Below are positions 1 to 5,278 of a DNA stretch of 5,278 bases, one piece after another. Each line of letters opens with the position of its first letter. Position 1 is the first letter of the stretch. The notes under the pieces were generated by a model that saw only the letters and a program-made list of their open reading frames with translations, did no database searches and was not told where the DNA came from. Position numbers and translations under genes: made by a program. Origin of the DNA: Actinomycetes bacterium (lineage in GTDB: Bacteria > Actinomycetota > Acidimicrobiia > Spongiisociales > UBA5794); NCBI GenBank assembly GCA_024640745.1, contig JAHEEL010000165.1, positions 1 through 5,278 on the forward strand, read 5' to 3'.

Positions 1-1883
1 GCGATTCCGGCCGGGCCGGCGCCGATGATGGCGACCTTCGCGGTGATTTCGGCGGTCCGCTCGGGGACGCGGGGCCATGCCTCGTGGGACATGATGAACC
101 GCTTCATGTCGCGGATGGCGAGCGGCTGGTCGAGGTGGGTGCGGATGCACGTCGTCTCGCAGAGGTGGTCGCAGACCTGGCCCAAGATGGCCGGGACCGG
201 GTTGTCGGCCCGGGTGATCTCGACCGCGTCGTCGAACCGGCCCTCGCGCACGGCACGCATGTAGGCGGGGACGTCCTGCGAGATGGGACATTCGTCGACA
301 CACGGAGCCTCGATGCAGTCGAAGAGGCCGAGCTTGCGGGTCGTCTTCGAGCGGTCGGTCCGGAATGAGTCCTTGAGATAGCGCCAATCCTCACGCACTT
401 GCTGCGCGTACGTACGGAGGTTGACGCGGGCCAGCGTTCGCATCGCGAGCGTCGTCAATACTGCGGCCCGATCCTCGGAGTAGTCTCGCTCGATCGCCCA
501 CTGGTGCACCGCCTCGGCTACCGGCCCGTCCCATTCGCCGCCGAGGTAGGCAGCGAGCTCGCGGGCGTCGGCGAGCGTGAACGCCAGCCCGCTGTCGCCG
601 AGCGCAGCAGCCGCAAGCATGTCGCTGAAGGCTGCGAAGTGCTGCTCGGCGAGTGCGGTTCGGCCCGCGAGGTCGACGAGATCGACTGCCTCTGCCTTGT
701 CGAACGCAAGGTTCAATTCCTGGAGATACTGCGGCAGACGCAGGTAGCCGCCGGTTTTGAGCAGATCCGAGCAGACGGTGATCGTTGTCATCCCGGAACG
801 GAGGAGTTCCGTCACATTGAAGGCGTCGGCTCCGCCGGCGAACGACAGCAGGAGATCGCCGCGGAACTCCTCAGAGAGCCGAAGCGCCAAGTTGGTCGTG
901 ACGGCGTGGAGCGCCCGGCCGGACATGTACATCATGTCGTCGTCGGGGAATTCCGTCCGATGGTTCTCGACCTCGAGGGTGTTCGAGAGCTTCAGGCCGA
1001 ACGTGAGGTCCTTGCTCTTCGCGATGCGCTTCAGGTTGTGGAACATCGGGACGGCGTCGACGTACTTGAGGTCGTGGCCGAACGCCTCATCGGGAACGAC
1101 GACGTCGATGAACCCGAGTTCGTCGTTGATGATTCCGCGGACCCGATCGGCACCGAGCAGGGTCGGATTGCACTTCACCGACGTGTGGAGGCCGCGCTCT
1201 TCGAGCAGGTATTTGGTGATCTGCTCGATCTCCTCGGGGGGACAGCCGTGCATCGTTGAGAGTGTCATGGTGTTCGAGACCTGCGCCGGGATCTCGAGAT
1301 CGCGGACCTCGGGGAAGTGCTCGGCGACGATGTCGACGTACGGCCCCAGGTATTCCGAGGCGTCGTTCATCACGTCGAGGTACCACTGCACGTTCGGCTC
1401 GAGGATGCCCTCGAGGTTGTAGCCGACGCTCATGTTGAAGATCATGCCCGGCGCATCCCCCGGGAATCCGAGCTTCTTGTGCAGGGCATGGATCAGTACC
1501 CAGGCGCGGAGATACTCGTCGAACGACTGATACACCTTGAGTTCCTGGGACCACTCGACGTTGTAGCCCTCGTCTTCGAGATCGATGCACGGCTTGTTGA
1601 CGTCGAGTTCGTCGAGCGTCTGAACCGTCTTCAACTCGATGAAGCGAGCGCCGACGAGCCACGCAACGATGATGTTCTGGGCCATCTGCGTGTGCGGGCC
1701 CGCGGCCACACCGAACGGCGTGTCGAGGATCTGTCCGTAGTTCGGCTGGCGGAAGCGGTCGGCCTCGCTCGGCATGAAGAAGGCTCCGCGCGGAATACCG
1801 AAGATCGCGTCGTGCTCCTCGAGCTCGGTGAACACCCAGTCGGTGAGTTGCTCCATCGTGATCGGCTGGAAGCGGTCTGACAT
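1..1883 (-). CDS. ygfK: YgfK-type FAD/iron-sulfur oxidoreductase ('putative selenate reductase subunit'), 3' end cut by window
   Basis: This gene starts with ATG at 1881-1883, and 627 codons are open to the window edge without a stop. As I recall, the E. coli protein has about 1030 residues, so some 400 are missing here. The N-terminal part (about 1-450) resembles the dihydroorotate-dehydrogenase-like barrel of YgfK, with GPHTQMAQN at 62-70, ELKTVQ at 83-88, KPCIDLEDE at 97-105, a STMHGCPP segment at 209-216 and VKCNPT around C238. A GltD-like iron-sulfur region follows: C523, C528, C532-P, then C571, C575 and C579 spaced by three residues. The frame leaves the window in a dinucleotide-binding motif, GAGPAG at 621-626, which begins the FAD/NAD(P) domain. 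It lies 17 bases after ssnA with its own ribosome binding site, so it is co-transcribed. The family carries FAD and several Fe-S clusters and could exchange electrons with the FAD-less hydroxylase upstream; this is an inference. The selenate reductase name is historical and should not be read as proven function. Confidence 0.95.
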   Translation of the reverse strand, partial: MSDRFQPITMEQLTDWVFTELEEHDAIFGIPRGAFFMPSEADRFRQPNYGQILDTPFGVAAGPHTQMAQNIIVAWLVGARFIELKTVQTLDELDVNKPCIDLEDEGYNVEWSQELKVYQSFDEYLRAWVLIHALHKKLGFPGDAPGMIFNMSVGYNLEGILEPNVQWYLDVMNDASEYLGPYVDIVAEHFPEVRDLEIPAQVSNTMTLSTMHGCPPEEIEQITKYLLEERGLHTSVKCNPTLLGADRVRGIINDELGFIDVVVPDEAFGHDLKYVDAVPMFHNLKRIAKSKDLTFGLKLSNTLEVENHRTEFPDDDMMYMSGRALHAVTTNLALRLSEEFRGDLLLSFAGGADAFNVTELLRSGMTTITVCSDLLKTGGYLRLPQYLQELNLAFDKAEAVDLVDLAGRTALAEQHFAAFSDMLAAAALGDSGLAFTLADARELAAYLGGEWDGPVAEAVHQWAIERDYSEDRAAVLTTLAMRTLARVNLRTYAQQVREDWRYLKDSFRTDRSKTTRKLGLFDCIEAPCVDECPISQDVPAYMRAVREGRFDDAVEITRADNPVPAILGQVCDHLCETTCIRTHLDQPLAIRDMKRFIMSHEAWPRVPERTAEITAKVAIIGAGPAGI

Positions 1884-1890
1884 CAGTCGA

Positions 1891-1899
1891 CTCCTCTCC
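1891..1899 (-). promoter_or_regulatory. Ribosome binding site of ygfK
   Basis: The minus strand reads GGAGAGGAG in the 17-base gap between the ssnA stop and the ygfK start, with seven bases between it and the ATG. It supports the ATG at 1881-1883, which also gives an N-terminus that lines up with E. coli YgfK. No room remains in the gap for a promoter or terminator. Confidence 0.85.
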
Positions 1900-1900
1900 G

Positions 1901-2923
1901 CTACAGGCGGGCATGCAGGCGGGCGGCCTGCTCTCGGGCTTTGGCTCTGATCTCGTCGGCGTCGACTCGGGTCGTGGTTCCGCGGGCGAAGACGACGTCA
2001 CCGTCAACCTTCACCTTGAGCGGGTGGATGCCGGAGGTGAACGCGATGTGCCAAGGATCCATCGGGTCGTACGACCACACCACTTCGTCGTTGCGCGCCT
2101 CGGGGACGAGGTCCCAGCCGGTCTCCAGCCACGACCAGGCGGGGTCGGGGCCGACCGTGACATCGACCGATCGCTGCATCACATAGGCGAGGCGGAACGA
2201 CTCGATCATGTTGGCACCGATGCCGTCGGTACCCAGGGCGACCGGATTGGAGAAGCGGGCCGGGTTGGCGTATCCGACACCGTTGTTGAGGTTCGACATT
2301 GGATTGTGGAGGATGGTGCCCCTGAGATCGTGTTCGGTCGGTAGGTAGACGCAATGGCTCAGCAGCCACTTGTCGTTCGTGAGGCCGGCGAGGCGTTCCG
2401 GTGCGTCGACGTCTCCCGGTCCCTCCGCGACGTGGATGTGCACGCCGACGTCGAACTCGTCGGCGAGGGCCGCTGCTGCCGCAAGCGATTCGTCCGAGCA
2501 CGTGAACGCAGCATGCACTCCGACGAGCCCGTTTCCTCCCTCGGCGAGGAAGCGCCGGTTCTCCTCGAGACCCCGAGCTGCGCCATCCGCACCGTTGCGT
2601 TCGGAGATGCCGTACGCCGTCACGACCCGTACGCCGACCTCGGCACAGGCGTCTGCGATGACCGAGAGCGACCCCTCGATCGCGTTGGGGGTCTCGTTGT
2701 GGTCGATGATCGCCGTCGTCCCGGACTCGAGGGCTTCGAGCGCTCCGAGCTTCGCCGACCACTCCAGCATTTCGAGGTCGAGTGCGGAGTCGAGGCGCCA
2801 CCACACCTGTTCCAGGATTCCCTGGAAATTGGTAGCCACCTCGGGCGGTGCCGGCATCCCGCGGGCAAGCTCGGAGTAGAGGTGGTGGTGGGCGCAGACC
2901 AAGCCGGGCGTGACGTTGCTCAT
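1901..2923 (-). CDS. ssnA: SsnA-family amidohydrolase, short form lacking the usual N-terminal strands
   Basis: This 340-residue cytoplasmic metal-dependent hydrolase belongs to the SsnA group of the amidohydrolase superfamily, related to guanine deaminase and the TRZ/ATZ chlorohydrolases. Typical motifs are PGLVCAHHH at 6-14 (HxH ligands H12 and H14), WWRLDSALD at 41-49, IIDH at 72-75, HIHVAE at 162-167 (H164, E167), SH at 189-190 (H190), a SNLNN segment at 210-214 and LGTDGIG at 230-236 (D233). All expected metal ligands are therefore present. The start is well fixed: ATG at 2923 has AAAGGAG six bases upstream and overlaps the xdhD stop as ATGA. E. coli SsnA, as I recall it, is about 442 residues and has roughly 50 residues before the PG(I/L)VC motif; here only five precede it. 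The region after the TDG motif is also shorter, with the usual helical stretch and GLLEAGYKAD-like segment replaced. Its neighbours suggest a hydrolytic step on a purine or its product. The family assignment is firm; the reaction is not shown by the sequence. Confidence 0.92.
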   Translation of the reverse strand: MSNVTPGLVCAHHHLYSELARGMPAPPEVATNFQGILEQVWWRLDSALDLEMLEWSAKLGALEALESGTTAIIDHNETPNAIEGSLSVIADACAEVGVRVVTAYGISERNGADGAARGLEENRRFLAEGGNGLVGVHAAFTCSDESLAAAAALADEFDVGVHIHVAEGPGDVDAPERLAGLTNDKWLLSHCVYLPTEHDLRGTILHNPMSNLNNGVGYANPARFSNPVALGTDGIGANMIESFRLAYVMQRSVDVTVGPDPAWSWLETGWDLVPEARNDEVVWSYDPMDPWHIAFTSGIHPLKVKVDGDVVFARGTTTRVDADEIRAKAREQAARLHARL

Positions 2924-5278
2924 GTTGAACTCCTTTGCTGAAGCGGCTCGTGAACGTTCATCGGCGTCCTCGTTCGGCGGATGCCATCGACTTCGTAGAG
3001 TGCGGTTGCGATCGCTCCAGCCGTGGGGACGAGGCCGATCTCGCCGACGCCCTTGACGCCGAAGGGGGACCTCGGCTGCGGGACCTCAACGATGATCGTC
3101 TCGACATCCGGCATGTCCTTCGCTCGGATGATGCCGAGGCTTCGCAGCGTGTGCTTGGTCGGACGGGCGAGTTCGTCGGTGGGGAACTCCTCGGTGAGGG
3201 CGTAGCCGATGCCCATGTGCACGGCACCCTCGATCTGACCCTCGACGAGGCGAGGGTTGACGGCGCGCCCCACGTCGTGGGCCGCCACCATCTTTTCGAT
3301 GGTTCCGGTTTCCGGATCGACAATGGCCACCTGCGCGGCGTAGCCGAACGCCGAGTGGATCGTCGGGTTCTCGACGTCGTCTTCGAGTGCGTCGGTCCAG
3401 TCGACACGGTATTCGCCGTGGTAGTCGACGCCGGTTGCCGACCCGTTCTCCCGCGCTACCCGGCACGCGTCCGCGACCGCGCCGCTGGCCATGACCGTCC
3501 CACGCGAGCCGGTGGTCTGACCGGCGCCGAGCTCCCGGGTGGTGTCGACAATGACGCGGATCCGATCCGGGTCGATGTCGAGTTCCTCGGCAGCGACCTG
3601 GAGTGCGACGTTGTGGACGCCCTGGCCCATCTCCGTCCAGCAGTGACGCACTTCCACGGTCCCGTCGTCGTCGAGGCGGACAACGGCCCGGGAGATCTCG
3701 AGAAAGCCGTTGCCGAGGCCCGAGTTCTTGAGCGCGATGCCGAGGCCGACGGCCTTTCCCTCGCTACGGGCCGTGTCGTAGGCCGGCTTCACGGCCTCGA
3801 GACACTCGCGAATGCCGCGCGAGCCATCGTCCATGATCTGCCCCGGACCCCACACCACGCCGGGTTCGATGATGTTGCGCGATCGCATCTCCCAGCCGTC
3901 GATCCCGACGGCTTCGGCGAGTCGGTCGACGATGCCTTCCATCGCGAATTGGGCCTGGTTGGCGCCGAAACCGCGGAAGGCCCCGCAGACCGGGTTGTTG
4001 GTGCGTACGGCAACCGCTTCGACGTCGATGGATCCGACGACGTAGGGCCCGCTCATGTGGCCGGCGGCCCGCTCGAGCACCTTCATGCCGACCGACGCGT
4101 ACGGGCCCGAGTCGCCGATCATGCGCGAGCGCAGTGCGGTGAGCTTGCCGTCGGCATCGCATCCGGCCCACACCTCGATCTCGATCGGATGCCGCTTCGC
4201 GTGGATCCGGAACGATTGCTCTCGGGTGAGGGTGCACGACACGGGTCGGCCCAGCAGGTAGGCGGCGAGCGCCGTCTGGCCCTGGTTGGACATGTCCTCC
4301 TTGCCGCCGAATGCGCCGCCGTTCGAGACCAGCTCAACGGTGACCGTTGAGGGGTCGACGGCGAGCAGGGCCGCGATCTGGTTTCGGTCGTCCCAGACTC
4401 CCTGTCCGCCGGAGTAGACGTGGAGACCACCGCCCTCGGTGGGAACGGCGAGCGTCGACTCCGGCTCGAGGAAGGCGTGCTCGACGCGCTGCGTTCGGAA
4501 CACTTCATGGACAGTGTGCGCCGACGCGGCCAATGCGGCGTCGACGTCGCCTCTGCTGTAGACGGAACGGGACAGCACATTGCCTTCGAGGCCCCATACG
4601 GCGTTCTCATCCGAGGCGAGTGCCGCGTGCGCGTCGGCGAACGGTTCGAGAACGTTGTAGTCAACCTCGACGAGATCCGCCGCCGCACGGGCGATCGCTT
4701 TCGACTCGGCGACGACGATGGCGATCACGTCGCCGTAGTAGGACGTGCGACCGCCTTCGGGGATGAACACCGGCCAATCCTCGTGGATGATGCCGACGTG
4801 GAGCTGACCGGGAACGTCCGCACCCGTGTAGACCGCAACGACGCCGTCGACTGCCGCGGCGGCTGAGGTGTCGATCCGCAGGACATCGGCTCGGGCATGG
4901 TCGGTGAGCCGCAGAGCGCCGTGGAGAAGGCCCTCGGGCCGTATGTCGTCGACGTAGCCGCGGCTTCCGAGCGCGAGCGCCGTGCCCTCATACTTCGCCC
5001 CATCGTCGCCGACGCGTTCGGGGCTGCGAGGTGGAAGCACGTCGTCGTTCACCAGCAGATCGATCGCCTCGAAGATCTTCGTGTACCCCGTGCATCGGCA
5101 CAGGTGGCCGCCGAGGCGGCCGGCCGTCGTCTTCCGATCCAGGTCCGACCCCTTCTGGTCGATCAGCGCCTTGGTGCGCACGAGGATCCCGGGGGTACAG
5201 AATCCACATTGCAGGGCTCCGGTTGAAGCGAAGGCGTTGGCGAGACGTTCCCGTTCCTGCGCCTCGAATCCTTCGATC
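2920..5278 (-). CDS. xdhD: XdhD-type molybdenum hydroxylase (xanthine dehydrogenase family), 5' end cut by window
   Basis: This is a fused iron-sulfur and molybdopterin subunit of the xanthine dehydrogenase family, probably hydroxylating a purine in the cytoplasm. The frame is open to the window edge, so the true start lies beyond 5278. Counting the first full codon (5275-5277) as residue 1, 785 residues are visible. Residues 1-85 are the C-terminal part of a [2Fe-2S] domain, with CGFC at 24-27 and CRC at 60-62. A hammerhead domain follows at about 98-210, then the molybdopterin domain. Visible there are Q292 in SGGQ, GGAFGGKE at 320-327, CGAFRGFG at 431-438, MGQGVHN at 550-556 and GVKGVGE ending at E746. 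By family knowledge E327 and R435 match the purine-binding Glu and Arg of xanthine oxidase, and E746 the catalytic Glu. No FAD domain separates the two cofactor parts, as in E. coli XdhD and the selenium-dependent xanthine dehydrogenase family. No in-frame TGA occurs before the stop, so selenium, if used, would be a cofactor and not selenocysteine. The stop overlaps the ssnA start by 4 bases. The exact substrate is inferred. Confidence 0.93.
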   Translation of the reverse strand, partial: IEGFEAQERERLANAFASTGALQCGFCTPGILVRTKALIDQKGSDLDRKTTAGRLGGHLCRCTGYTKIFEAIDLLVNDDVLPPRSPERVGDDGAKYEGTALALGSRGYVDDIRPEGLLHGALRLTDHARADVLRIDTSAAAAVDGVVAVYTGADVPGQLHVGIIHEDWPVFIPEGGRTSYYGDVIAIVVAESKAIARAAADLVEVDYNVLEPFADAHAALASDENAVWGLEGNVLSRSVYSRGDVDAALAASAHTVHEVFRTQRVEHAFLEPESTLAVPTEGGGLHVYSGGQGVWDDRNQIAALLAVDPSTVTVELVSNGGAFGGKEDMSNQGQTALAAYLLGRPVSCTLTREQSFRIHAKRHPIEIEVWAGCDADGKLTALRSRMIGDSGPYASVGMKVLERAAGHMSGPYVVGSIDVEAVAVRTNNPVCGAFRGFGANQAQFAMEGIVDRLAEAVGIDGWEMRSRNIIEPGVVWGPGQIMDDGSRGIRECLEAVKPAYDTARSEGKAVGLGIALKNSGLGNGFLEISRAVVRLDDDGTVEVRHCWTEMGQGVHNVALQVAAEELDIDPDRIRVIVDTTRELGAGQTTGSRGTVMASGAVADACRVARENGSATGVDYHGEYRVDWTDALEDDVENPTIHSAFGYAAQVAIVDPETGTIEKMVAAHDVGRAVNPRLVEGQIEGAVHMGIGYALTEEFPTDELARPTKHTLRSLGIIRAKDMPDVETIIVEVPQPRSPFGVKGVGEIGLVPTAGAIATALYEVDGIRRTRTPMNVHEPLQQRSST
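2930..2936 (-). promoter_or_regulatory. Ribosome binding site of ssnA
   Basis: The minus strand reads AAAGGAG, with six bases before the ATG at 2921-2923. It lies inside the last codons of xdhD. This close match to the Shine-Dalgarno consensus fixes the ssnA start and shows that the unusually short N-terminus is not a mis-called start. The ATGA overlap suggests translational coupling with xdhD. Confidence 0.85.

Noticed and set aside
399..1259. Plus-strand open frame (286 codons) opposite ygfK
   Set aside because: It is antisense to conserved YgfK sequence, shows no family motif, and is rich in Arg, Glu and Val as expected for a shadow of a GC-rich gene.
1884..1900. Possible promoter or terminator between ssnA and ygfK
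   Set aside because: The 17-base gap is filled by the ribosome binding site and spacer, with no inverted repeat or -10/-35 pattern.
1087..2007. Minus-strand open frame (306 codons) spanning the ssnA-ygfK junction
   Set aside because: It is out of frame with both real genes, is low-complexity and rich in Arg, Pro and Ser, and would override the well-supported ygfK start and its ribosome binding site.
2935..4350. Long plus-strand open frame (471 codons) opposite xdhD
   Set aside because: It lies wholly antisense to a gene with clear cofactor and active-site motifs, has no recognisable domain, and is the kind of antisense frame that GC-rich codon use creates.
5179..5181. GTG as a possible start of the molybdenum hydroxylase
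   Set aside because: The frame stays open upstream and encodes the conserved CGFC cluster ligands and helix of the [2Fe-2S] domain, so the GTG is an internal valine codon.
2920..5278. Carbon monoxide dehydrogenase large subunit (coxL) as an alternative identity
   Set aside because: The active-site cysteine loop of CO dehydrogenase is absent; the matching place reads CGAFRGFG with the xanthine-oxidase-type Arg, and the fused [2Fe-2S] domain does not fit CoxL.

Overview
The window is GC-rich (roughly 60-65% by eye) and fully coding on the minus strand. It reads right to left as three tightly packed genes: the 3' part of a molybdenum hydroxylase (xdhD type, 2920-5278, 5' end outside the window), a complete amidohydrolase of the SsnA family (1901-2923), and the 5' part of a YgfK-type flavin/iron-sulfur oxidoreductase (1-1883, 3' end outside the window). 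The first two overlap by 4 bases (ATGA). The last two are 17 bases apart. Each downstream start has a strong Shine-Dalgarno sequence, so this is almost certainly one operon transcribed toward position 1.

The trio xdhD-ssnA-ygfK is the core of the gene set often called the 'selenium-dependent molybdenum hydroxylase' cluster, known from Escherichia coli (xdhD, ssnA, ygfK) and from many anaerobic purine-degrading bacteria. In that setting the hydroxylase acts on a purine, SsnA resembles guanine deaminase and chlorohydrolase-type amidohydrolases, and YgfK is a multi-centre redox enzyme. YgfK was first labelled a putative selenate reductase; it has since been linked to reductive steps of anaerobic purine or urate breakdown. 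The hydroxylase here keeps the two substrate-binding residues and the catalytic glutamate of xanthine dehydrogenases, which supports a purine substrate.

Base composition and protein style suggest a high-GC bacterium, perhaps an actinobacterium or a similar environmental lineage, but nothing in the window fixes the taxon. The least ordinary point is the SsnA protein. It begins directly at the first metal-binding histidine motif and lacks the roughly 50 N-terminal residues that normally form part of the beta-sandwich of this superfamily. Its C-terminal part is also shortened, yet all expected metal ligands remain. I see no RNA genes, mobile elements, repeats, CRISPR arrays, promoters or terminators, and no gene-free stretch longer than 17 bases.
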